The position numbers and the translations under genes were made by a program. Below are positions 39,775 to 48,779 of a stretch of 64,000 bases of DNA, one piece after another. Numbering within the stretch: position 1 is the first letter of the stretch; every line of letters starts with the position of its first letter. Source of the stretch: Photobacterium sp. CCB-ST2H9 (GTDB lineage: Bacteria; Pseudomonadota; Gammaproteobacteria; Enterobacterales; Vibrionaceae); assembly GCF_023151555.2 (NCBI RefSeq), contig NZ_CP100426.1, positions 1,364,001 to 1,428,000 of the forward strand, read 5' to 3'. The notes below the pieces were generated by a model. It had not been told where the DNA came from. It was given only the letters and a program-made list of their open reading frames with translations, and made no database searches.

Positions 39775-40958
39775 AACATGTCTTAGTTATCAATCGTTAT
39801 GATGATATGTTTTCAGATTACAAAAAATATATTGATCACAATGATTTTCAAGTGTCATTCGTGACTCTGAAGAATAAAACAAAATATATCGATCCGAAGA
39901 CTTGTTTGCATGTTAAGGCGCTGGACGCATTAAAGAGTGAAGATGTTTTATCCGCTGCGATTGAAATGAATCAGGTTGATCGGATTGATTTGGTTATCGC
40001 ACATTCAGAGTATGATCTGGATAGTGCTTCCATGATCAGGGACGCATTAGGGATACCAGGCGCTAAAGTTGAAGATAATGATCTGTATCGAAATAAGGTA
40101 CTGATGAAATCTGCACTCATGCAGTCGGATATTCTGTTCCCGATGTTTCAGGCGGTGAAGCGGCATGAGGATATCACGGATTTCATCTCGAAATATGGTT
40201 ATCCCTGCATCATCAAACCGGAAGTCGGTGCTGCATCTGAAGGTGTTCAGAAGATTTTTTCAAGCGAAGATATTCCATCTCTGGAGCGCTTTGAAGGGTA
40301 TCAGATTGAACAGTTTATAGAAGGTGAGATATATCATGTTGATGCCGTTCTTTCTCATGATGAGATGCCATATTTCAAAGTTTCCAAATATATCAATACC
40401 TGCCTTGATTTTAGAAATAAAATCCCGCTTGGCTCATTTACCATTGACGATAAATCCGTCAATGAAAAATTAAAACGATTTACGTATCAAGTCGCGGACT
40501 TACTGAACATAAGAAATCAAGCCGTCCATTTAGAAGTCATTGAAAATGGTGATGATTTTTACTTTTTGGAAATTGGTGGAAGAGTGGGCGGTGGTGAAAT
40601 ACCATTTGTTGCCTACAATAATGAGGGTGTAGATCTCTTCGATTTGTGGACGAAGGCTTCACTTGGAGAGACCGTGAAAGCGGTAGAAACGAAAGTAACC
40701 GGATTTCTGATGGTTCCGAATCCGTTTGAATCCGGATATCAGTTGGCCGATGGATTTCAGTTAGAACATCCGAATGTTACATTCCAGGAATTTAATTCAA
40801 GTGGTGAAAGTACGGAGTTCTCCTATGATGAGATACCCGCAAGAGTTCACTTCGAAGGAGAGAATTCTATTGAAGTCCGGGACGCAATTGTTCAATGTAT
40901 GTCTCTGGTAAGCTCATCAATTACTCCACTCGCAGTAACAGGAAATTCTAATGGATAA
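39771..40958 (+). CDS. ATP-grasp ligase, second of two
   Basis: 395 residues. Again an N-terminal Rossmann-like domain (HVLVINRYDDMFSDYKKYI), then the ATP-grasp core: YGYPCIIKPEVGAASEGVQK, YQIEQFIEGEIYHVDAVLSH, and VHLEVIENGDDFYFLEIGGR followed by VGGGEIPF. It is only distantly similar to the preceding ligase, so the two probably activate different acids or act in sequence, giving a tripeptide-like or doubly amidated product. It overlaps the first ligase gene by 4 bases and the exporter gene by 8 bases. Confidence 0.88.
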   Translation: MKHVLVINRYDDMFSDYKKYIDHNDFQVSFVTLKNKTKYIDPKTCLHVKALDALKSEDVLSAAIEMNQVDRIDLVIAHSEYDLDSASMIRDALGIPGAKVEDNDLYRNKVLMKSALMQSDILFPMFQAVKRHEDITDFISKYGYPCIIKPEVGAASEGVQKIFSSEDIPSLERFEGYQIEQFIEGEIYHVDAVLSHDEMPYFKVSKYINTCLDFRNKIPLGSFTIDDKSVNEKLKRFTYQVADLLNIRNQAVHLEVIENGDDFYFLEIGGRVGGGEIPFVAYNNEGVDLFDLWTKASLGETVKAVETKVTGFLMVPNPFESGYQLADGFQLEHPNVTFQEFNSSGESTEFSYDEIPARVHFEGENSIEVRDAIVQCMSLVSSSITPLAVTGNSNG

Positions 40959-41877
40959 GAAACACATATTTGGTGTCGTTCTGGCATTACTGGCGGCATT
41001 TTTTAACGGCATGGTTGGTATTTTGAGTGTTAATCTGTTTCAGTCTGGCCTGCCCTCTGAAGCGGTTGCGTTTTATAAATGCGTGGTTGCATTTGTGATC
41101 ATTCTTCTGGTGCTTGGCGTGACCGGAAAATTACCGACGTTGATGACGTATTTGAAATCGAAATGGAAATCCCTGGCCGTGTGCAGCTTCTTCGGCTTTT
41201 TTATGTTGTATTTTTTCGAAACGGCTTCTTATGAAACGCTCAATGTTGCTGTGGTCGTCTTCTTACTGTTTGGTGTTTCGACGCTGGTGACTTTTTTTGC
41301 GAACGCGTTGTTTGAAAAACGAAACCTGACAGGTCAGGAATGGATGTCGGTACTGTTTGCTGTTTTGGGTCTGTATTTAATCTTTCTGGAAAATGAAAAT
41401 ATTGCCAATTCAGATCAAACCGGTTTCCTGTTTGCGGTGCTGGCGGGTGTCGGTTACGGACTGTTCCTGGTGCTGAACAAAAAGCTGGATATTGGCGGCG
41501 GATTGATTCCGGTTTGTGGTTTGCTGATGTTTGGTCTGGTTTATTTGATGATTCCATTCTCCATGTCTGGTGTTGTCGGTGTGGAAAATGATGTCTGGCT
41601 GACACTGTTGCTGTTGGCTTTGCTGCCGACGATTGGCGGCTTCTGGTGTACCACTAAATCACTGACCATTTTGAAAAGCCAGACCGTCCAGCTGGTCGAA
41701 TTATCAGAGCCAATTTTTGCCTTAATTCTGGGTTTTGTGTTTTTGGGGCAGTTGGTCACGTCCATGCAGATGCTGGGTGGTGCCTGCATTCTGGCCGCGA
41801 TTCTGATTCATGAAGTGAAATTGTCGAAATTGAAATCATGGCGGAAAAATAAGCTGGCTTCTGAATCAGTGAAATAA
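40951..41877 (+). CDS. EamA/DMT-family transporter (putative product exporter)
   Basis: 308 residues with ten hydrophobic helices in two EamA repeats (ALLAAFFNGMVGILSVNLFQ, AVAFYKCVVAFVIILLV, VQLVELSEPIFALILGFVFL). It overlaps the second ATP-grasp gene by 8 bases and is followed by a strong terminator, so it is the last gene of the operon. The likely role is export of the amide product or self-protection from it. Not closely similar to the EamA protein at 19988-20875. Confidence 0.9.
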   Translation: MDKKHIFGVVLALLAAFFNGMVGILSVNLFQSGLPSEAVAFYKCVVAFVIILLVLGVTGKLPTLMTYLKSKWKSLAVCSFFGFFMLYFFETASYETLNVAVVVFLLFGVSTLVTFFANALFEKRNLTGQEWMSVLFAVLGLYLIFLENENIANSDQTGFLFAVLAGVGYGLFLVLNKKLDIGGGLIPVCGLLMFGLVYLMIPFSMSGVVGVENDVWLTLLLLALLPTIGGFWCTTKSLTILKSQTVQLVELSEPIFALILGFVFLGQLVTSMQMLGGACILAAILIHEVKLSKLKSWRKNKLASESVK

Positions 41878-41900
41878 GCTTGCGAGTGTGCCATCGTTTG

Positions 41901-41926
41901 AAGCCAGCCTGCGGGCTGGCTTTTTT
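41901..41926 (+). terminator. Rho-independent terminator of the HDO/ATP-grasp operon
   Basis: AAGCCAGCC / GGCTGGCTT stem with a TGCG loop and a TTTTTT tail. Confidence 0.94.
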
Positions 41927-42046
41927 GTCTCTTTCTTTATCGGCGGCATCACAGAATCGGCACTTTCACATGTTGTTTACCTGGCATTAGAGTAAAAGCT
42001 TAAAGGCAGCGGACACTCAAGTAACAGTAAACGCTATGGAGGATGC

Positions 42047-42550
42047 ATGAAGACACTGGAAGAGCAATTGACGAATTACGCGCGCTATCACCGTTCCAGG
42101 CGGAATATTCTGACCCATTTTGTCGGGATTCCTGCCATCGTATTTGCGGCAATTTGCCTCTTGGCCAGAACCGAGTTTGTTCTCGGTACCGTGGTGCTGA
42201 ATGGCGCCTATATTGCTGTGGCACTGTGCGTGATTTTTTATCTCCGTCTCAGCGGGTCGCTGGGAGCCATCATGGCTGCCATTTTGATTGTCATGACGGT
42301 AGCAGCGATGCCTGTTGCGTCGCTGCCAATGTCGGGCTGGCTGGGGATCAGTCTGAGCCTGTTCATTGTCGGCTGGGTGTTTCAGTTTATCGGGCACTAT
42401 TTTGAAGGCCGGAAACCGGCGTTTGTGGATGATCTTGTCGGACTGATCATTGGTCCGTTGTTTGTACTGGCCGAGGCTCTGTTTCTTTTGGGTTATTACC
42501 AGTCTTTAGCAGATTATATTGATCAGCATGCAGGTCCTGTTCAGCCATGA
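42047..42550 (+). CDS. Mpo1-like 2-hydroxy fatty acid dioxygenase family protein (DUF962)
   Basis: 167 residues. The start LTNYARYHRSRRNILTHFVG (YxxxHxxxxNxxxHxxG) and the C-terminal GWVFQFIGHYFEGRKPAFVD followed by DLVGLIIGPLFV are the defining segments of the YGL010w/Mpo1 family. Yeast Mpo1 is an Fe(II) dioxygenase in alpha-oxidation of 2-hydroxy fatty acids; the conserved His residues of the motifs are present here. Four membrane helices place it in the inner membrane. GGAGG lies 5 bases before the ATG. The following SDR gene is 67 bases away. Confidence 0.9.
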   Translation: MKTLEEQLTNYARYHRSRRNILTHFVGIPAIVFAAICLLARTEFVLGTVVLNGAYIAVALCVIFYLRLSGSLGAIMAAILIVMTVAAMPVASLPMSGWLGISLSLFIVGWVFQFIGHYFEGRKPAFVDDLVGLIIGPLFVLAEALFLLGYYQSLADYIDQHAGPVQP

Positions 42551-42617
42551 TCAAGGATAAAGGCTAGGGTCATCAGACCCTGAAACTCTGAATAGCAAAT
42601 CAAGACAAGGAGATGTC

Positions 42618-43409
42618 ATGCTGTTTAAGAATAAAACCGTCTGGATCACCGGTGCTTCTTCCGGAATCGGACGCGAGTTAGCGGTGCAGTTTGCTCAGGA
42701 AGGGGCAAATGTCATTCTTTCGGCCCGGAATGCAGAGAAGTTAGCGGCGATCAAAGCCGATCTTGCGCCGGGTAATCACAAAGTCGTGCCGCTGGATATG
42801 GCGCAGCCGGAAAGGCTGATGCAGGACATTCCGGCGGTGCTGGACGAGGTGGGTCGTGTCGACATTCTGGTGAACAATGCCGGGATTTCACAACGCAGCC
42901 TGTTTCTGGAAAATGAATTCAAAGTGTACCGCCAGCTGATGGAGGTGAACTACTTCGGTCTGGTGGCAATGACCAAAGCCGTGTTGCCGCGGATGATCGA
43001 AACCGGGGGCGGCAGTGTCGTGGCAATCAGCAGTGTGGCCGGAAAAGTCGGATCGAAATTCAGGACGGGCTATTCCGGTTCGAAATATGCCGTGGTCGGT
43101 TTTATGGATTGCTTGCGGGCTGAGGTGAGTCAGCACGGTATTCATTGCCTGACGATTTGCCCGGGCTCCGTGAAAACGGCGATTGGTCATAATTCGCTGA
43201 ACGGACAGGGCGTTGCGCAAAACAAGCCGGAAGCCTCCATTGAAAATGGCATGGATCCGGCGGATGCAGCTCGCCAGATGCTGAAAGCCATTGCCGCCCG
43301 GAAAGATGAGGTGGTGATCGGCAAAGGGATCAGTGGCTGGGCACCGACCATCAAACGATTTTTCCCGCAGTTGTTTAACATGATTACTGCAAAAACGAGC
43401 TACCGTTAA
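42618..43409 (+). CDS. Short-chain dehydrogenase/reductase (DHRS7-like)
   Basis: 263 residues. TGASSGIGREL (cofactor loop), NNAGISQRSLF, AISSVAGKVG (catalytic Ser), YSGSKYAVVGF (Tyr-x3-Lys) and CPGSVKTAIGHNSL are all present. The sequence pattern matches bacterial homologues of human DHRS7/DHRS7B, which reduce ketones or acyl derivatives. It follows the Mpo1-like gene and could belong to the same fatty-acid-related transcript. The C-terminal segment WAPTIKRFFPQLFNMI is amphipathic and may touch the membrane. Confidence 0.9.
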   Translation: MLFKNKTVWITGASSGIGRELAVQFAQEGANVILSARNAEKLAAIKADLAPGNHKVVPLDMAQPERLMQDIPAVLDEVGRVDILVNNAGISQRSLFLENEFKVYRQLMEVNYFGLVAMTKAVLPRMIETGGGSVVAISSVAGKVGSKFRTGYSGSKYAVVGFMDCLRAEVSQHGIHCLTICPGSVKTAIGHNSLNGQGVAQNKPEASIENGMDPADAARQMLKAIAARKDEVVIGKGISGWAPTIKRFFPQLFNMITAKTSYR

Positions 43410-43412
43410 TCG

Positions 43413-43438
43413 ATCCGGGGGCGTGCATGCCCCCGGAT
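43413..43438. terminator. 10-bp hairpin after the SDR gene
   Basis: ATCCGGGGGC / GCCCCCGGAT with a 6-base loop immediately after the stop. No T-run, so a weak intrinsic or Rho-assisted terminator. Confidence 0.6.
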
Positions 43439-43503
43439 ATCGCGAACCTCCCCTTCTGAAATCCTTCTTAAGTTTTTCTCAATTCTTTCTCGATGTCTGT
43501 CAC

Positions 43504-43515
43504 ATTGTCGACAAT
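43504..43515. promoter_or_regulatory. GntR operator copy 1, ATTGTCGACAAT
   Basis: 12-bp perfect palindrome, fitting the FadR-subfamily consensus TnGTm-kACnA with no spacer. Identical to the copy at 43662. Confidence 0.75.
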
Positions 43516-43598
43516 CTCAATGCCAGCAATTCATTTTTTGTAAACAATCAACTTGTTGGATTGCGCCTTCCGGTCTATTTTTGCTCTATTAACATCTA

Positions 43599-43610
43599 AT
43601 TGTTAACAAT
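43599..43610. promoter_or_regulatory. GntR operator-like palindrome, ATTGTTAACAAT
   Basis: 12-bp perfect palindrome differing from the other two copies only in the central two base pairs; it may be a weaker site of the same regulator. Confidence 0.55.
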
Positions 43611-43649
43611 GTGTGGGTTTGAGCTTTTTATAGCCTGGTGGTAAGTGCA

Positions 43650-44384
43650 GTGAGTATTGATATTGTCGACAATGTGAAGGTCGTTTCGGTGGGTGCTTCA
43701 GGAAAAGCCGAGAACACCAAAGAGCCAACCAAATCGGACAGCCTGCTGGAAGTGCTGGTAGAGCGGATTGTCACGGGCGTATTCCCGGCAGGCAGCAAAA
43801 TTTCTGAGCCTGAACTGGCGCGGCAGTTTGCCGTCAGTCGCGGGCCGCTGCGTGAAGCCATGATGCGGGTGGAAGCACTGGGGCTGGTTGAACGGATACC
43901 GCATGTGGGGGCCCGAGTGGTGGCGCTCAGCCCGGGCAAACTGGCAGAGATTTATGCGGTTCGTGAAGCGCTGGAAGGCATGGCTGCCCGTCAGGCATGC
44001 GCCCATATCACGGAAGAAGAACTGGACGGGCTGGATTATCTGCTCAGACAGCATCAGGAGTATATCGAAGAAGTGGATGGCGCTTCTTATTTTCATCAGC
44101 ATGGCGATTTTGATTTTCACTACCGAATCATCAAGGCCAGCCGCAACAGCAAGCTGATCAGTCTGCTGTGTGATGAGCTCTATCATCTGCTGCGCATGTA
44201 CCGGTATCAGTCGCCCCGCTCACATGCCCGCCCCGAGCGCGCACTCAACGAACACGTTCAGATCTTGTCTGCGATCCGAGACCGTGATGGCGAACTGGCT
44301 GAAATGCTGATGCGTCGCCACATCATGCGCAGCCGGACACTGATTGAAAGCCAGCTGAGAAAGGATGAATCGTCAGCGCGCTGA
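43650..44384 (+). CDS. GntR/FadR-family regulator of the 2-methylcitrate operon
   Basis: 244 residues from GTG 43650; GTG 43638 and GTG 43674 are alternatives. The winged helix-turn-helix (EPELARQFAVSRGPLREAMM, VEALGLVERIPHVGARVVAL) is followed by an FCD effector domain with metal-type His/Asp positions (HQHGDFDFHYRIIKASRN, LLRMYRYQS). It heads prpB-prpC-prpD and so probably represses them until 2-methylcitrate or propionyl-CoA accumulates. One operator copy (43662-43673) falls just inside the chosen start, so it can repress its own gene. GntR-type control replaces the sigma-54 PrpR of enterobacteria. Confidence 0.88.
   Translation: MSIDIVDNVKVVSVGASGKAENTKEPTKSDSLLEVLVERIVTGVFPAGSKISEPELARQFAVSRGPLREAMMRVEALGLVERIPHVGARVVALSPGKLAEIYAVREALEGMAARQACAHITEEELDGLDYLLRQHQEYIEEVDGASYFHQHGDFDFHYRIIKASRNSKLISLLCDELYHLLRMYRYQSPRSHARPERALNEHVQILSAIRDRDGELAEMLMRRHIMRSRTLIESQLRKDESSAR
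43662..43673. promoter_or_regulatory. GntR operator copy 2, ATTGTCGACAAT
   Basis: Second identical 12-bp palindrome, 158 bp downstream of copy 1, overlapping the 5' end of the regulator gene. This suggests either autoregulation by roadblock or that translation begins at GTG 43674. Confidence 0.7.
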
Positions 44385-44412
44385 ATGAACCAAATCAAAC
44401 AAGGAGTTACTC

Positions 44413-45282
44413 ATGAAACCAGGACAGCGTTTTCGTCAGGCGGTGGCCGACAATCACCCGTTGCAGGTGGTCGGCACCATTAATCCCTACTGTGCCATGA
44501 TGGCTCAGCAGGTGGGACATCAGGCGATATATCTCTCCGGCGGCGGCATTGCCAATGCATCTTACGGGCTGCCGGATCTGGGCATTACCACCCTCAACGA
44601 TGTGACGGAAGATGTCCGTCGGATCACCGCAGCCTGTGAATTACCGCTATTGGTGGATATTGATACCGGTTTTGGCGGCGCATTTAATATTGCCCGAACG
44701 ATTCGGGAGATGGAGCGCTCAGGTGCTGCCGCGGTGCACATGGAAGATCAGGTGGCTCAAAAACGCTGCGGCCATCGCCCGAATAAAGCGATTGTGTCTC
44801 AGAGTGAGATGGTGGATCGCATCAAAGCTGCGGTGGATGCCCGTCAGGATGAGAGCTTTGTCATTATGGCCCGGACCGATGCACTGGCGGTCGAAGGGAT
44901 GGATGCGGCGATTGAACGGGCGATTGCCTGTGTCGAAGCGGGTGCCGACATGATTTTTCCGGAAGCAATGAACACCCTGGAGCAGTACCGCCAGTTTGTC
45001 GATGCGGTCAAAGTTCCGGTACTGGCGAATATCACCGAGTTTGGCCAGACACCACTGTTTTCCTGTGATGAGCTCGCAGAACAGGGCGTGGAGATGGTGT
45101 TGTATCCGCTGTCAGCTTTCCGGGCCATGAATCAGGCGGCACTGAATGTATATCAGCATTTGCTGACAGACGGACATCAGCGCAACGTCGTGGACCAAAT
45201 GCAAACCCGTGAGGAGCTGTATCAATATCTTGGCTACCATGAATATGAGCAAAAACTGGATCAATTGTTCAGTGGCCGGTAA
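44413..45282 (+). CDS. prpB: Methylisocitrate lyase PrpB
   Basis: 289 residues. Isocitrate-lyase superfamily: substrate-binding [16 protein letters not shown], metal-binding [15 protein letters not shown], the active-site motif [10 protein letters not shown] (KRCGH) after AVHMEDQ, and [19 protein letters not shown]. PrpB cleaves 2-methylisocitrate to pyruvate and succinate, the last step of the methylcitrate cycle for propionate. AAGGAG lies 8 bases before the ATG. It is the first enzyme gene after the GntR regulator, 28 bases downstream. Confidence 0.96.
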   Translation: MKPGQRFRQAVADNHPLQVVGTINPYCAMMAQQVGHQAIYLSGGGIANASYGLPDLGITTLNDVTEDVRRITAACELPLLVDIDTGFGGAFNIARTIREMERSGAAAVHMEDQVAQKRCGHRPNKAIVSQSEMVDRIKAAVDARQDESFVIMARTDALAVEGMDAAIERAIACVEAGADMIFPEAMNTLEQYRQFVDAVKVPVLANITEFGQTPLFSCDELAEQGVEMVLYPLSAFRAMNQAALNVYQHLLTDGHQRNVVDQMQTREELYQYLGYHEYEQKLDQLFSGR

Positions 45283-45478
45283 GGCCTGAGACATGCCGCT
45301 TCGCCGTTCACGGGGTGTGAGAAGCGGGCAACATCAGCGGCAAAGCATTTGCGAAAGAACATCAGCGAATAAACAACAGAGAAAGAACATCATCATGAGA
45401 AGGCGTATGACGTAAGCGTCTCTGCCCGGAACCGGGCCAAATCCATAACGTGACACAACGTGAAGAAAGGAGCCTGTA
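45283..45478. other. prpB-prpC intergenic region
   Basis: 196 bases without a gene, unusually long for an operon interior. It has no strong hairpin or operator copy; an ATG with a short frame at about 45395 lacks homology. A secondary promoter is possible. Confidence 0.4.
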
Positions 45479-46666
45479 ATGACTGCGACACATTCAGTGA
45501 CAGCGGATAATCAACACACGGCAGACAAGGACAGTTCACACAATCAACCCCTGGGCGGCGCAGGACTGCGCGGTCAGAGTGCCGGCAGTACGGCGCTGTG
45601 CACCGTCGGCAAAACCGGCACCGGCCTGACTTACCGCGGCTACGACATTACGGATCTGGCGAACCATGCGCAGTTTGAAGAAGTCGCTTATCTGTTGCTG
45701 AAAGGCAAGCTGCCGACACAGGCCGAGCTGGATCAGTACAAAGCAACGCTGAAAGCCAAACGCGGTTTACCGGATGCGCTGAAAACTGTGCTGGAAGCGA
45801 TTCCGGCAGATGCCCATCCGATGGACGTGATGCGTACCGGCTGTTCAATGCTGGGCAATCTGGATCAGGAAACGGATTTCAGTCAGCAGGCAGAGAAAAC
45901 CGACTCGATTTTGGCCTTGCTGCCGGCCATCATCTGCTACTGGTACCGCTTCAGCCATGACGGCGTCCGGATTGATACTGCCGGCTCTGATCAGGACTGC
46001 ACCGGCGGCTACTTCCTGGAAATGCTGACCGGGAAAGCGCCTTCTGAACTGCACAAGCAGGTGATGCACTGCTCGCTGATTCTTTACGCTGAGCACGAAT
46101 TTAATGCCTCGACTTTCACGGCCCGGGTTTGTGCGTCGACGTTATCGGATTTGCATTCCTGCATTACTGCGGCGATTGGCAGTCTGCGTGGTCCGCTGCA
46201 CGGCGGGGCCAATGAAGCGGCGATGGCGATGATCGAACACTGGCAAACGCCGGATGAAGCGGAAGCCAATATTATGAAGATGCTGGCGCATAAAGAAAAA
46301 ATCATGGGCTTCGGCCATGCGATTTACCGCGAATCTGACCCGCGCAATGCGCTGATCAAAGCCTGGTCGCACAAGCTGTCTCAGGATGTGGGTGACACCC
46401 GTCTGTATGCCGTTTCTGAACGGGTGGAAGCCGTAATGAAACGCGAAAAAGGACTGTTTGCCAATGCCGATTTTTTCCATGCCTCGGCTTATCACTTTAT
46501 GGGCATTCCGACCAAGCTGTTTACCCCGATCTTCGTGATGAGCCGGGTCACGGGATGGGCGGCCCATGTGTACGAACAGCGCGCCAATAACCGGATTATC
46601 CGTCCGAGTGCCGATTATATCGGTCCGGATCATCAGGAATGGCTGCCGATTGATAAACGCAAATAA
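45479..46666 (+). CDS. prpC: 2-methylcitrate synthase PrpC
   Basis: 395 residues. Citrate-synthase fold: TGLTYRGYDITDLANHAQFE, the first catalytic His region YAEHEFNASTFTARV, SLRGPLHGGANEAAM, and IMGFGHAIYRESDPRN with the second active-site His; the final NRIIRPSADYIGPDHQEWLP is typical of PrpC. It condenses propionyl-CoA with oxaloacetate. The first ~35 residues (TADNQHTADKDSSHNQPLGG) are a longer and more hydrophilic N-terminus than in E. coli. AAGGAG precedes the ATG. Confidence 0.96.
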   Translation: MTATHSVTADNQHTADKDSSHNQPLGGAGLRGQSAGSTALCTVGKTGTGLTYRGYDITDLANHAQFEEVAYLLLKGKLPTQAELDQYKATLKAKRGLPDALKTVLEAIPADAHPMDVMRTGCSMLGNLDQETDFSQQAEKTDSILALLPAIICYWYRFSHDGVRIDTAGSDQDCTGGYFLEMLTGKAPSELHKQVMHCSLILYAEHEFNASTFTARVCASTLSDLHSCITAAIGSLRGPLHGGANEAAMAMIEHWQTPDEAEANIMKMLAHKEKIMGFGHAIYRESDPRNALIKAWSHKLSQDVGDTRLYAVSERVEAVMKREKGLFANADFFHASAYHFMGIPTKLFTPIFVMSRVTGWAAHVYEQRANNRIIRPSADYIGPDHQEWLPIDKRK

Positions 46667-46708
46667 GCTAGACCCTAATTTAAGACTCTGAAGTAAAAGG
46701 AAAGATGA

Positions 46709-48160
46709 ATGAGCCTCAACGTTGAACTGAATGAACGCCCGCAACCTGATGAACTACTGGTTAAAATTGCCGATTATGTCGCGCAGACCGAGATCACCTC
46801 AGCGGAAGCTTATAACACGGCGCGGAACTGTCTGATGGATACCTTAGGCTGCGGTCTGCTGGCACTGCGTTTCCCGGAGTGTACCAAGCATCTGGGGCCG
46901 ACGGTTCCGGGCACGACTGTGCGCCACGGCGCGCGGGTACCGGGGACGTCGCATGAGCTGGATCCGGTGACCGCGGCGTTTAATATCGGCTGTATCATTC
47001 GCTGGCTGGATTTCAACGACACCTGGCTGGCAGCGGAATGGGGTCATCCGTCGGATAATTTGGGCGGTATCCTGGCCACGGCAGATTACCTCAGCCGTGT
47101 TGCGGTCGCAGAAGGCAAAGCGCCGCTGACGATGCGCGATGTACTGACAGCGATGATCAAAGCCCACGAAATTCAGGGCGTACTGGCACTGGAAAACAGT
47201 TACAACCGGGTCGGTCTGGACCATGTGCTGCTGGTGCGTGTGGCCTCAACGGCTGTGGTCACCAAAATGCTGGGCGGCACCCGGGATCAGATCATTGATG
47301 CGGTGTCTCAGGCCTGGATCGACGGTTGTTCGCTGCGGACTTACCGTCACGCACCGAATGCCGGTTCCCGGAAATCATGGGCTGCAGGGGATGCGACGTC
47401 CCGTGCGGTGCGTCTGGCGATGATCACGATGAAAGGTGAAATGGGACTGCCGTCTGTACTGACCGCGCCGAAATGGGGTTATTACGACGTGCTGTTTAAC
47501 GGGCAGCCGTTCAAGGTGAATCAGGATTTCAGCAGCTATGTGATGGAAAACGTGCTGTTCAAGATATCTTTCCCGGCAGAATTTCACGCTCAGACAGCGG
47601 TTGAATGTGCCGTTGCACTGCATCATCAGGTTAAAGATCGTCTGGATGATATCGAGCGGATTGAAGTGACCACGCATGAATCTGCCATCCGGATTATTTC
47701 CAAATCCGGCGATCTGGCGAACCCGGCCGACCGTGACCACTGTCTGCAGTACATGATTGCGGTGCCGCTGATTCACGGTGATCTGATTGCCGAGCACTAT
47801 GAGGACGAATTCCACCGGGGTGACAGTCGCATTGATGTGCTGCGCAGCAAGATGGAAGTGATTGAAGACAAACGCTACAGCGCGGAGTATCTGGAAGCTG
47901 ACAAGCGTTCGATCGCGAATTCAATTCAGATCTTCTTTAACGATGGCACCAGCACGGAAAAAGTGTCGGTTGAGTATCCGATTGGTCACCGCCGTCGCCG
48001 TGAAGAAGGGATTCCGGTACTGGAACGTAAATTTAAACGGAATCTGCAAACCCGCTTCCCGCAGGGCAGCTGCGACAAGATTTTCGAACTTTGCAGCGAT
48101 CAGGCCAAACTGGAAGCCACCCCGGTTCATGAGTTTATGTCACTGTTTGTGATTAACTGA
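46709..48160 (+). CDS. prpD: 2-methylcitrate dehydratase PrpD
   Basis: 483 residues, the standard PrpD size. MmgE/PrpD family: [60 protein letters not shown] and [20 protein letters not shown] with the catalytic segment; [20 protein letters not shown] and [13 protein letters not shown] follow. It dehydrates 2-methylcitrate to 2-methyl-cis-aconitate without an iron-sulfur cluster. Neither acnD/prpF nor prpE follows, so activation of propionate and rehydration must use enzymes encoded elsewhere. A strong terminator ends the operon. Confidence 0.96.
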   Translation: MSLNVELNERPQPDELLVKIADYVAQTEITSAEAYNTARNCLMDTLGCGLLALRFPECTKHLGPTVPGTTVRHGARVPGTSHELDPVTAAFNIGCIIRWLDFNDTWLAAEWGHPSDNLGGILATADYLSRVAVAEGKAPLTMRDVLTAMIKAHEIQGVLALENSYNRVGLDHVLLVRVASTAVVTKMLGGTRDQIIDAVSQAWIDGCSLRTYRHAPNAGSRKSWAAGDATSRAVRLAMITMKGEMGLPSVLTAPKWGYYDVLFNGQPFKVNQDFSSYVMENVLFKISFPAEFHAQTAVECAVALHHQVKDRLDDIERIEVTTHESAIRIISKSGDLANPADRDHCLQYMIAVPLIHGDLIAEHYEDEFHRGDSRIDVLRSKMEVIEDKRYSAEYLEADKRSIANSIQIFFNDGTSTEKVSVEYPIGHRRRREEGIPVLERKFKRNLQTRFPQGSCDKIFELCSDQAKLEATPVHEFMSLFVIN

Positions 48161-48202
48161 GCCGATTCCGGCTGAGTCCGGATTCAGAACTTTCAAATTG
48201 AC

Positions 48203-48228
48203 ACCGGCGCATGATGCGCCGGTTTTTT
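48203..48228 (+). terminator. Rho-independent terminator of the prp operon
   Basis: ACCGGCGC / GCGCCGGT stem with an ATGAT loop and a TTTTTT tail. Confidence 0.94.
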
Positions 48229-48635
48229 ATGGCTTTGATCCGGCAGCAGCACGCTGAACGTTTTCTCCTGAAACCAGAGTCGTTCATTGTGCGAATTGTT
48301 AATGAAGCACAGGCGGTTGACTGTTCAGTGGTTTCAGTTGCTCCGTCTCGCGTTTTACAGCAATGACCATGACAAATTGTACCCGGGGCAGACGAAATGT
48401 GCTGTCATTGACCGGTCTTGCCGGAAAGGTCTGACATGCGGGCCAAGCACGTTGACTGAGTATGGGTAGACCAGCCGGGTTGAATGTCTGGCGGCTTTCT
48501 GTCAGTTCCAGATGCAGCCTTGGAAATTGCATCAGCATGCTCACTTCTGTCATCAGGCAGGAACCCTGTTCCTGTTATCCCTAAAAAAATAAACGGGCTG
48601 AAAATGGGGGCTTTCTGATCAGGGATATAAGGACG
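48229..48635. other. Intergenic region before the menaquinone genes
   Basis: About 400 bases without a supported gene. No operator or hairpin stands out; it presumably carries the menFDH promoter. Confidence 0.4.
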
Positions 48636-48734
48636 ATGAAAAAAACTTCAAGATTCCGGGACACACTATTTATTCCCTCCGGAAATACGGCCAACTTTGA
48701 TCTGGTTCAGCCCTGTAACTTTCTCTGTGAATAG
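48636..48734 (+). CDS. Possible 32-residue leader peptide upstream of menF
   Basis: ATG at 48636 with ATAAGGACG directly before it opens a 32-codon frame (MKKTSRFRDTLFIPSGNTAN ... NFLCE) that stops at TAG 48732-48734, nine bases before the first possible menF start. The ribosome site is good, and a partial inverted repeat (TTCCGGGA / TCCGGAA) lies within it. It may be a leader peptide or a chance frame. Confidence 0.3.
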   Translation: MKKTSRFRDTLFIPSGNTANFDLVQPCNFLCE

Positions 48735-48779
48735 AATGCAGGGATGGATCGGTCGGATTATCTGTTCAGCGAGGTCAAG

